From: Microcaldota archaeon
GTDB lineage: Archaea; Micrarchaeota; Micrarchaeia; Norongarragalinales; Norongarragalinaceae
Assembly: GCA_016188965.1 (NCBI GenBank)
Contig: JACPGT010000002.1
Location: forward strand, 309,852 to 373,851
Reading direction: 5' to 3'
DNA length: 64,000 nucleotides
Part shown: piece after piece, positions 15,766 to 22,193 of the stretch
Position numbering within the stretch: position 1 is the stretch's first letter
Layout: every line of letters begins with the position of its first letter
Notes under the pieces: model-generated
Databases searched by the model: none
What the model was told of the DNA's origin: nothing
What the model saw: only the letters and a program-made list of their open reading frames with translations
Made by a program: the position numbers and the translations under genes

Positions 15766-17148
15766 TTACGAGATTCGGATGGCGTTTCCCACCGTTGCTC
15801 CGCCCGTTCCGCTGACGACGACCACCTTGCCGTTGGTTTCAATCGTCACGTTCGCGTTGACCGGAACGATCAGGTTGACGCCCACGTTTCCGTCCACGCC
15901 CATGCCCACTTTGACGGACGTCCGCACGCTACCGCCGATGATGCGGATGTTGACGTTTCCCCGTCCGTCCGATTCATCCGGTTCCCGGATTACGGTGGCG
16001 TTGCTGCGCGTTTCCAACCGGATTACCGGCGTCATGATGTACTTGCCGTTGCCCGTCATGTGGATGGATTCGTTGGCCGCAAAGTCAAACACGGCCGTAG
16101 CCGTGGCATTGGCGCGCACCTGCATTTCGCCCATGATCTTCAGCTCGCCGGACGGCAATTTGGCGTCATGCGATCCATTCGCATCCGTCACCGTGACTTT
16201 GGAAATGCCCAGGCGCAGCTGGTCGTAGGTATCCGCGGTCAAGTTCGCATCCGCCAAAGCCATCACGTTGCCCGTAGCGTTCAATTCCAAAAGGTCGAAC
16301 GTCTTTGAAGTCGTGGATGCGTCCACCCAACCCCGGGTAGCGCTGTGCAAGCGCACTGAATCCACGGTGATGTTCACGCTGGTGATGGTGCCCATCGAGC
16401 CTGCCGGGTCGGCGATCCCGATCACGGCACGTCCCGTGCCGCTGGCAAGGATCGTTCCCGCAGTCAGGATCGAAACCTGGCCGTTTGAAGACACGGACAG
16501 GTTCACGTCGGCCGGAATCGAGCGGCCCACGCCGACATTGCCGTTGATGTCCATGCCCACTTTGGCATTCATCACGATGTTGCCGCTTGAAACCAACACC
16601 TTATTGTTGCCGGTCACCTGCACGTTCGCATCCGTACGCGTCTCCGTCTTGATTACCGGCGCCAGGATGTACGTGCCTTTCCCGGTCAAGTGCAAAGACT
16701 CGTCCGCCACGAAGTCGAACAACACACTTGACGTCGAATTGCTCTTCACGACCAAGTTGCCGACGATTTTGACCGTACTGGACGGCATCTTGGCTTCATG
16801 TTCCCCTTGGGCATCCGTCACCACGACGCGTGAAATGTGGATGTTCATCTGGGTGTAGGTTCCATTGGCAAGCTTGGCATCCGCCAGAAGCTCGGCGTCC
16901 CCACTGGCCCGCAACGTCATCAAGTCAATGGTCTTCGGGGTCGAGGATACCGTAACCCATCCTTGGGCTTCGCTGTGCACCTGGACGCTGTCAATGGTCG
17001 TCCTCACGCTGGTGATGGTGCCCATATTGGCCGCGGCATCCTTGGCCGCGAAAACGACCCGCCCATCGCCTGAACTGCTCGCGGTACCCGAACTTCCAAC
17101 GCATCCGAACAACAACAATGCGGCGAACAAAACCCCAAACAAGACCAT
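15766..17148 (-). CDS. lipoprotein with two DUF4382 domains
   Basis: About 460 residues. MVLFGVLFAALLLFGC ends in a lipobox (LFGC, Cys16), so it is probably a lipid-anchored surface protein. Two homologous DUF4382 domains follow (about 30-180 and 235-390). Each has ITSVxxTxDSVxxHS, a GW, a TxDLxxL block and an IxPVIxxETR end. An aspartate-poor tail of repeated NVxVxGxxV stretches closes it. The family is common in bacterial and archaeal envelopes but has no proven function. The start is uncertain: TTG 17226 and GTG 17205 are in frame, and the TATA box near 17262 is nearer to those. Confidence 0.7.
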   Translation of the reverse strand: MVLFGVLFAALLLFGCVGSSGTASSSGDGRVVFAAKDAAANMGTITSVRTTIDSVQVHSEAQGWVTVSSTPKTIDLMTLRASGDAELLADAKLANGTYTQMNIHISRVVVTDAQGEHEAKMPSSTVKIVGNLVVKSNSTSSVLFDFVADESLHLTGKGTYILAPVIKTETRTDANVQVTGNNKVLVSSGNIVMNAKVGMDINGNVGVGRSIPADVNLSVSSNGQVSILTAGTILASGTGRAVIGIADPAGSMGTITSVNITVDSVRLHSATRGWVDASTTSKTFDLLELNATGNVMALADANLTADTYDQLRLGISKVTVTDANGSHDAKLPSGELKIMGEMQVRANATATAVFDFAANESIHMTGNGKYIMTPVIRLETRSNATVIREPDESDGRGNVNIRIIGGSVRTSVKVGMGVDGNVGVNLIVPVNANVTIETNGKVVVVSGTGGATVGNAIRIS

Positions 17149-17257
17149 TTTTGAACCCGATTCCACTTCAAACCACCCAAAACCTTTTCGACTTCCTGCG
17201 CCCACGCGCTCTCTTTCTTTTTCCAACTTTCCGCAACGGCTGCGTTTTTTTTCTGTT

Positions 17258-17266
17258 TCTATATTG
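17258..17266 (-). promoter_or_regulatory. TATA box for the lipoprotein transcript
   Basis: On the minus strand CAATATAGA lies just beyond the upstream gene's terminator. It predicts a transcript start near 17235 and hence a separate promoter for 17148 onward. Confidence 0.45.
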
Positions 17267-17272
17267 TAAATA

Positions 17273-17299
17273 AAAAATCCGGGGCCCGAACGACCCCGG
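17273..17299 (-). terminator. stem-loop plus T run
   Basis: On the minus strand CCGGGG pairs with CCCCGG around nine bases and is followed by six T. It ends the transcript coming from 18.3 kb. Confidence 0.65.
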
Positions 17300-17311
17300 T
17301 TACGATGCTTC

Positions 17312-17428
17312 CTACGTTTTCATGATGCGCTTGCCGGCGGCCCGATTCCGGACGCGGCCTTTCCCGCCCTTGCCTTTTGCGGCGCGCCGAATCGCGGCGG
17401 CCATCCGCGTTCCCCTGGTTTTTTTCAT
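17312..17428 (-). CDS. 38-residue strongly basic protein
   Basis: MKKTRGTRMAAAIRRAAKGK, then GGKGRVRNRAAGKRIMKT. About a third of residues are Arg or Lys and none are acidic. GAGGTG lies eight bases before the ATG and a hairpin terminator lies 13 bases after the stop, so the frame is well delimited. It resembles nucleic-acid-binding tails or small ribosome-associated basic proteins, but no family is recognised. Confidence 0.6.
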   Translation of the reverse strand: MKKTRGTRMAAAIRRAAKGKGGKGRVRNRAAGKRIMKT

Positions 17429-17472
17429 CAATTATACACCTCGTGATCCGAAATCCCCGATTGGGGCGGGTT

Positions 17473-17910
17473 TTAATTCCCCCGATTGCTGGTTGAACGC
17501 TGCGTCCGCGTCTGCTCGACATGCTGACCCGGCTTGTACCGGCCGCTAGACTTGCTGCGGTTCTGATCGGACGTCGTCGTCGTGCTTTCACTGCTGCTGC
17601 GCGATTCCATGCCGCTACCGTAGAAATACCCGGCAATGAACATCAGAATCGACAGGACAATCAACAATGCAGGCAAGCCGACGTAGATGGCCGGCAGAAG
17701 CAAGCCGGGAATGTCCGCTTTCAGCTGGATCAATTCGTTCGGCATCGTCACGCCGCACGCTTGCAATTTCGCGGCCTGTTCCGTAGACGCGAACGCCACG
17801 GCGGCATTCACGATGCCAGTCGTGTAACTGACGACCATGATGGTCGTTGAGGCAATAAGCAAAATGACTGTCAGAACAAGGATTCCTGATATCGCGTTAT
17901 TCTTACCCAT
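17473..17910 (-). CDS. membrane protein with hydrophilic Ser/Thr tail
   Basis: 145 residues. Two hydrophobic segments (ISGILVLTVILLIASTTIMV and LLLPAIYVGLPALLIVLSIL) are separated by a loop of about 45 residues with one Cys. A disordered Ser/Thr/Arg/Gln-rich tail of 50 residues follows. GGAGATGG precedes the ATG. Not recognised. It lies between the Lmo0937-like gene and the basic 38-residue gene in the same transcript. Confidence 0.6.
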   Translation of the reverse strand: MGKNNAISGILVLTVILLIASTTIMVVSYTTGIVNAAVAFASTEQAAKLQACGVTMPNELIQLKADIPGLLLPAIYVGLPALLIVLSILMFIAGYFYGSGMESRSSSESTTTTSDQNRSKSSGRYKPGQHVEQTRTQRSTSNRGN

Positions 17911-17942
17911 ACCGTACCATCTCCATTATTTTCCAAATTCTC

Positions 17943-18095
17943 CTACAGCGATTGCCCTTTGACCAGCCTCACGACGATGAGGATGACGGCAATGACCAGC
18001 AACAGGTGGATCAAACTCCCGACGGACGAGGCAAACGACAAGCCCAGCGCCCAGAGTACCACCAAAATCAGAACCAACGCAACAACCCAATCCAT
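17943..18095 (-). CDS. Lmo0937 / DUF5670 family mini membrane protein
   Basis: 50 residues: MDWVVALVLILVVLWALGLS, then SSVGSLIHLLLVIAVILIVV and RLVKGQSL. Two helices with the WxLGL...GxxIHxLLVIAxxxxxxR pattern identify the small Lmo0937-type proteins, often linked to stress loci in bacteria. The ATG is seven bases after the previous stop. Confidence 0.7.
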   Translation of the reverse strand: MDWVVALVLILVVLWALGLSFASSVGSLIHLLLVIAVILIVVRLVKGQSL

Positions 18096-18101
18096 GATCC
18101 A

Positions 18102-18290
18102 TCAACCCGACAACAAGTCCCGCAGACTAGTCTGCGATTCAACTGCGCTCTGGCGTGCTTTCTTCAGCCGCCCGCGCTCGCTTTCAGTGCTTTGGTGGTT
18201 CGTCCTAGCGTGCCACTTTTTGCCCAAGTATAGAATGCTTCCCACGCCCAAGGCGCCGGCCGTCCAGACCAATGCAACGAACCACTCCAT
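18102..18290 (-). CDS. 62-residue single-helix membrane protein
   Basis: MEWFVALVWTAGALGVGSIL (membrane helix) is followed by a basic, charged tail (YLGKKWHARTNHQ to SLRDLLSG). GGGGAAA lies just before the ATG. It is the first gene of the cluster behind the TATA box at 18394. A longer reading from TTG 18347 is rejected because it runs through a hairpin-containing leader. Function unknown. Confidence 0.55.
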   Translation of the reverse strand: MEWFVALVWTAGALGVGSILYLGKKWHARTNHQSTESERGRLKKARQSAVESQTSLRDLLSG

Positions 18291-18393
18291 TTTCCCCACG
18301 TTCCCCTTCCAGGCCCGGCCGCTTTCAACGGCCCGCTTGAATCCCAACTCGTTACTTTGCTTATTTTCTATTACTAATGTAACATCCTATGTA

Positions 18394-18403
18394 CTATATA
18401 TGG
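18394..18403 (-). promoter_or_regulatory. promoter of the envelope/stress cluster
   Basis: Minus-strand CCATATATAG is a near-ideal TATA box. It gives a leader of about 80 bases before the ATG at 18290, which contains a GGCCG/CGGCC hairpin (about 18318-18335). Confidence 0.65.
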
Positions 18404-18454
18404 CCTTGTATCGCTTTCGTTTACAGATTCAGAGCCGGGCGTACGCTGGACGGT

Positions 18455-18481
18455 AAAAAAACGACGCGGGTTTTTGCCGCG
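18455..18481 (-). terminator. terminator of the wHTH-like gene
   Basis: On the minus strand CGCGG pairs with CCGCG around a seven-base loop, then seven T follow, immediately after the stop at 18484. Confidence 0.7.
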
Positions 18482-18483
18482 GA

Positions 18484-19161
18484 TCAGAGGTAATACTTGA
18501 AGTTCTTCTCAAAAAGCGCGGTGAACTTCGTGTAGTCCGCCGGGTGGGCACGTATCTGCGCCTCGTACAACGTCGTGATCAAGTCGTACGCCTTCTTTTG
18601 CTCGGCGTTCAGAGTCTGCATCAGCACGGGTTTTCTCCGGTACGCCTCGGTCTTCCAGGCCACCGAAAGCACGGCATCCATGATCTTCCAGATTTTTTCC
18701 TTGGAAATCGACTCAATCCGTTCGGCCGCTTTTATCGGATTTGCCTCGTTCTTTGCACAGAGGAAGTAATAGTTGAATTTCGAGCCGACCAATTTGGAAA
18801 ACTCCGGCGAGCTGGTCACGTTCCAGATTCCGGTCGAAAACGGCGTCAGGAACGGGTCGTTCACCAGCCCATGGCGCTCGTCGTAATGGATGAAGTACTG
18901 GCGCCAGATCGCCTCGAGGTTCGCCTCGGTCAGGTAATACTTGTGGATGGCAGAGCCGAAAAACAAGTCTCCGGCGTCGAGTTTGTCAATGGAAAGCAGG
19001 TTCTTCACGCCCAATTTTTCGAAGCGCTCGCGCCAATGCTTCTGACCTGCCGATTTGATGCCCAACATCCGGCCAATCTGGCCTTTGGTCATGCGCTTGG
19101 GCATGGACCAGATTAGGGCCAAGAGAATCTCCTCATCCGTGTAATTGGCGGCTTTCGGCAT
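18484..19161 (-). CDS. hypothetical protein with N-terminal winged-helix-like region
   Basis: About 225 residues. The first 60 (YTDEEILLALIWSMPKRMTK, then GQIGRMLGIKSAGQKHWRER) look like a helix-turn-helix where KGQIGRMLGI would be the turn and recognition start. The remaining 160 residues are helical and aromatic-rich, with no motif recognised. An in-frame GTG at 19170 is an alternative start. Paired ATTACTTA repeats lie upstream at 19184-19219 and suggest autoregulation. Single-gene unit with its own terminator. Confidence 0.6.
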   Translation of the reverse strand: MPKAANYTDEEILLALIWSMPKRMTKGQIGRMLGIKSAGQKHWRERFEKLGVKNLLSIDKLDAGDLFFGSAIHKYYLTEANLEAIWRQYFIHYDERHGLVNDPFLTPFSTGIWNVTSSPEFSKLVGSKFNYYFLCAKNEANPIKAAERIESISKEKIWKIMDAVLSVAWKTEAYRRKPVLMQTLNAEQKKAYDLITTLYEAQIRAHPADYTKFTALFEKNFKYYL

Positions 19162-19183
19162 TTTCTTCACGCTCTCCCATACG

Positions 19184-19219
19184 ATTACTTAGTATCTTAC
19201 ACCCTATTACTTAATAGGG
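19184..19219. promoter_or_regulatory. candidate operator upstream of the wHTH-like gene
   Basis: ATTACTTAGTA (19184-19194) and ATTACTTAATA (19206-19216) start 22 bases apart, two helical turns. The second lies inside the inverted repeat CCCTATTACTTAATAGGG (19202-19219). The site overlaps the likely promoter of the minus-strand gene. Confidence 0.5.
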
Positions 19220-19447
19220 ACATGTGTTCGGGATGGGCATTTGGCGCATTAATCCCCTGCGGGTTTGTTCATGTGCCCTTGAAGTGGCCGAATCACCCTC
19301 ATTTCATCCCCAAACTCGTTTTTTCAACCGAAATGGTGCTTATTTCACGCCCGTTCGGGGGCAGCCATTTGGCGGATCGAATCCCTTCGATGCTTCGTAT
19401 TCCGGCAGGTCCAAGGCTTATTCTATATGTTAGACTACTATTATGCT
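19220..19447. other. non-coding stretch with an imperfect direct repeat
   Basis: No convincing gene. GTTCGGG followed by CATTTGGCG and ATCCC occurs at 19226-19255 and again at 19353-19385 with small differences. TTCTATATG at 19421-19429 is the likely TATA box of the permease gene. Confidence 0.45.
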
Positions 19448-20440
19448 ATGAATTTAATTCACAGGCTTCAATTGCGCGATTACTTGTTCTGGGCCGTGGT
19501 CTTGGGTCTCATCGCACTATCGGCGTTCATGGTCTTGCCGTTTGTCACCGCCATCATATCCGCCTACATACTGGCTTACCTCGTCCGGCCGCTGTTTCTC
19601 AAATTAAGGACGCGTTTCAGCACGCCGGTCTCCGCCCTTGTCTGCATGTTGATCGCCATCGTCCTCGTGATGGTGCCGATCGGTTTGATTTCGCTGGAGA
19701 TTTTCAACCAAGTCTCCGACGTGTCCAAGGACCAGGGTATTTCCAAAATCATCGACGCGTTTGTGGCGCAGCCGTTTTTCAAAAGCGTCCATGTTGATAC
19801 GGCGGGCCTCAAAGCATGGATTACGCAAACCGTGGACGACCTGGTCAACTCCGCGTTCCAATCCATCCCCCATTTTGCCTTGGGACTTATCATCACGTTG
19901 AACGGCATGTTCTACCTGTTGTGCAATTGGGATGCGTTGGTCCTGCGTTTGAAAAAATACCTCCCTTTTCGCAACAATGAGAAAATCATCACGGAACTGG
20001 GTGGCACGGCGGATGCCATCATCCACGGCCACGTGCTGATTTCCGTGCTTGAAGGCCTCATCGCGTTCATCGGCTTTTCTTTGCTTGGGATTCCCGGAAG
20101 CCTCATCTATGCCGTCCTCATCTTCATCCTGGCGTTCGTGCCCAGCATCGGACCGCTACTGGTTTGGGCCCCGTTGGCGCTGTATTACGCGTCCATCGGT
20201 CAAATCTCCACTGCTGTCGGAGTCTTCCTGACCGGCCTGATTCTGATGATCGGTATTGAATTCATCTTTTACACCCGATTCGTCGGCTCGCGCGCCCACA
20301 TCCACCCGTTCATCATGCTGTTGGGCGTGCTAGGCGGCATCGGCGTTTTCGGGATTTTCGGCTTCATCATCGGCCCCCTGTTGCTGGCCAATTCCATCGA
20401 AATCATCGAATTGGCGATAGAATCCCATAAGAAGAACTGA
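19448..20440 (+). CDS. AI-2E family (PerM/YdiK-like) permease
   Basis: About 330 residues with seven to eight helices. The N-terminal pair of helices, the loop LVRPLFLKLRTRFSTPVSAL and the C-terminal GSRAHIHPFIMLLGVLGGIG with FGFIIGPLLLA are the family signatures. Members export signals or ions in bacteria; the archaeal substrate is unknown. The ATG at 19448 fits the TATA box 23 bases upstream (leaderless); an ATG at 19427 lies inside that box. Confidence 0.85.
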   Translation: MNLIHRLQLRDYLFWAVVLGLIALSAFMVLPFVTAIISAYILAYLVRPLFLKLRTRFSTPVSALVCMLIAIVLVMVPIGLISLEIFNQVSDVSKDQGISKIIDAFVAQPFFKSVHVDTAGLKAWITQTVDDLVNSAFQSIPHFALGLIITLNGMFYLLCNWDALVLRLKKYLPFRNNEKIITELGGTADAIIHGHVLISVLEGLIAFIGFSLLGIPGSLIYAVLIFILAFVPSIGPLLVWAPLALYYASIGQISTAVGVFLTGLILMIGIEFIFYTRFVGSRAHIHPFIMLLGVLGGIGVFGIFGFIIGPLLLANSIEIIELAIESHKKN

Positions 20441-20473
20441 GGCCGCCTCATCAAGCCGAACTCATTTCCGGAA

Positions 20474-20497
20474 GTCTGCGCTTTTTTTGCGCGCAGC
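20474..20497 (+). terminator. hairpin with T7 loop
   Basis: CTGCGC pairs with GCGCAG around TTTTTTT and GC about 35 bases after the permease stop. TGAGGC-C-GCCTCA at the stop itself is a second small palindrome. Confidence 0.4.
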
Positions 20498-20556
20498 CCT
20501 CGACTTCACGGACCAATTCCCGCGTAATTAATTATCTTCGGAATGTACATTGGTAT

Positions 20557-21414
20557 ATGGCGAAATCCTTGCTCGTTCGTTTTGCCGGCGTCCTCTTCAA
20601 CGCCCTCAAATGGCTTGTTATCCATCTCTTTAGCCTGCTCAAATGGCTCGTTCTGGCCGTATGGTCGGCCTTGACGTGGCTCTTCCGCATCGGCAAACAA
20701 GCCGCGACGGCAGCAAAAGCGGCGCACGCCGAATCCAAACGCCCCTCTTCCAGTGCCTCGTTTGAGGCGTTGTCCGATGTCCAGTCCCTTCAAGGCGACT
20801 TGACGGCTTTTGAAAACGGGCTTTACGCGCGCAAAAGCGCCATCGGCCTCATCTTGGGCGCCCGCGGCACCGGAAAATCCGCGTTAGGCATGCGCATCCT
20901 GGAAAACGTTTCAGCCCGCACGAGCCGACCCGTGTACGCCATGGGGTTTGACCGCCTGACGCTGCCGCAATGGATGCAAACCGCGGAAAACCTGGCCGAT
21001 GTGAAAAACGGAGCCTTCCTATTGGTGGATGAAGGTGGCATCACGTTTTCCTCCCGCAGCTCGATGTCGTCGGCCAACAAACTCTTAAGCGAACTGCTCC
21101 TCATTTCGCGTCACAAGGACATTTCCGTCCTGTTCATCTCGCAGAACTCCTCGAACCTGGAAGTCAACGCCATCCGCCAAACCGACTACCTCCTTCTCAA
21201 ACAGCCTTCTTTGCTCCAGCTGGGGTTTGAGCGAAAGAACATCCGCGACATCTACGCCGAAGTCAAGACTTCATTCGATGCGCTTGCCAAAAGCCACCGA
21301 GGCCTGGTCTACGTCTATTCCGACTCCTACCGCGGCTTTGCCGAGAACGGTTTGCCCTCATTCTGGACCGAACGCGTCAGCAAGGCCTTCAAGAACAAGG
21401 CAAGCGGACAATAG
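20557..21414 (+). CDS. membrane-anchored P-loop ATPase (Zot/FtsK-like)
   Basis: 285 residues. Two N-terminal hydrophobic amphipathic segments (about 5-45) and an Ala/Ser linker precede an ATPase domain with Walker A GARGTGKS (101-108) and Walker B AFLLVDE (153-159). Then comes a sensor-like ISQNSSNLEVNAIRQTD. The overall order resembles Zot-like and HerA/FtsK-superfamily enzymes of viruses and plasmids, but the exact family is not settled. TAATTAATTATC lies 27 bases before the ATG (leaderless). It neighbours a PIF1 helicase and a retropepsin, consistent with an accessory region. Confidence 0.65.
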   Translation: MAKSLLVRFAGVLFNALKWLVIHLFSLLKWLVLAVWSALTWLFRIGKQAATAAKAAHAESKRPSSSASFEALSDVQSLQGDLTAFENGLYARKSAIGLILGARGTGKSALGMRILENVSARTSRPVYAMGFDRLTLPQWMQTAENLADVKNGAFLLVDEGGITFSSRSSMSSANKLLSELLLISRHKDISVLFISQNSSNLEVNAIRQTDYLLLKQPSLLQLGFERKNIRDIYAEVKTSFDALAKSHRGLVYVYSDSYRGFAENGLPSFWTERVSKAFKNKASGQ

Positions 21415-21426
21415 GCGGATTGCGAT

Positions 21427-21840
21427 TCACGCTTCGATTACCGTATGCATCGCGCCTTTTTCCTTACGGAAGGAAATCGTCGCCTGTTCGAAGAAGTTCT
21501 GGCCGATGATGGGCATCTGAACCTTGTTTTCCGCCGACATGACGTAGAACGAAAGCAGGAATTCCTTACCGATACCCTCGACGCGGATGGCAACTTCCTT
21601 AGTCACGCCGATGATTTCCAAACAGTTCTTACCGCAGACGCCTTCGCATTTGTTGTCCGTGAATCTCTGACGGAATTCCAACTCCTCGTGCTGCCGGAAA
21701 GCCTCCGATACCAACGAAACGCTTGCTCCTGAATCAATCAAGCACAACACGTTCTTTCCTTTCGGAAAGTCGAACGGAACCAACGGACGCGCCGGAACGC
21801 CATACTCCAGCGTAACGAAGGGAAAAGAACGGATTCCCAT
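21427..21840 (-). CDS. retropepsin-like aspartic protease
   Basis: 137 residues. CLIDSGASVSLV carries the D-S/T-G catalytic triad (about 36-38). The C-terminal MPIIGQNFFEQATISF matches the hydrophobic-hydrophobic-G motif and following strand of retropepsins, which act as dimers. The start at ATG 21840 is preferred; a GTG three codons earlier is possible. It follows the DUF5678-like gene by 12 bases and is probably co-transcribed. This pairing recurs in archaeal genomes as far as I recall, but its function is unknown. Confidence 0.75.
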   Translation of the reverse strand: MGIRSFPFVTLEYGVPARPLVPFDFPKGKNVLCLIDSGASVSLVSEAFRQHEELEFRQRFTDNKCEGVCGKNCLEIIGVTKEVAIRVEGIGKEFLLSFYVMSAENKVQMPIIGQNFFEQATISFRKEKGAMHTVIEA

Positions 21841-21852
21841 GCGGCCCACCGT

Positions 21853-22062
21853 TCAATAGACGTACGCCGACTTTGGATTCCGAGGTATCTTGACGATCAG
21901 GAAATCCTTGCTTTCCAAAAACGGCGAAAGCTTGGCGTATTCCTTTGAGTGAGACTTGACGCCGGACGGGCCGATGGCCAGCCACTGATCCTTATACTTG
22001 CTACCGAGCTTCGGACCATTCTTCTGCAGCCACTGCATGGCTTTCTGGACTTTCTTCATCAT
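21853..22062 (-). CDS. DUF5678-like small protein
   Basis: 69 residues: a helical, Lys-rich start (MMKKVQKAMQWLQKNGPKLG), then KYKDQWLAIGPSGVKSHSKE and a final KDFLIVKIPRNPK. This is the WxAIxxxxVxxxGxxxxE...KVP arrangement of DUF5678 domains. The TATA box on the minus strand (AATATATGAC near 22086) is 24 bases from the ATG (leaderless). It leads the two-gene unit with the retropepsin. Confidence 0.6.
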   Translation of the reverse strand: MMKKVQKAMQWLQKNGPKLGSKYKDQWLAIGPSGVKSHSKEYAKLSPFLESKDFLIVKIPRNPKSAYVY

Positions 22063-22141
22063 ATCTCATTTCAACTCCGCGTCATATATTGCCTCCCATC
22101 CGCTTGCCTTTTTCTCACAATAAAAACCTACTCGGACCTAC

Positions 22142-22154
22142 TGGCCGGTGACAA
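22142..22154. repeat. 13-bp direct repeat, left of PIF1
   Basis: TGGCCGGTGACAA here is identical to 23738-23750, on either side of the PIF1 helicase gene. Confidence 0.5.
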
Positions 22155-22162
22155 TCCAAATG

Positions 22163-22182
22163 ATAACCATCATCGTGGTTAT
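22163..22182. terminator. hairpin downstream of PIF1
   Basis: ATAACCA pairs with TGGTTAT around six bases. Five T follow on the plus strand. Direction of action is unclear. Confidence 0.4.
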
Positions 22183-22193
22183 TTTTCATTAAA

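Noticed and set aside
17429-17636. 125-codon minus-strand frame at 17259-17636
   Set aside because: It overlaps the membrane gene at 17473 out of frame and crosses the terminator; the 38-residue gene is better supported.
19353-19388. tRNA fragment (GGATCGAATCCC resembles a T-arm)
   Set aside because: No acceptor, D or anticodon stem can be assembled around it.
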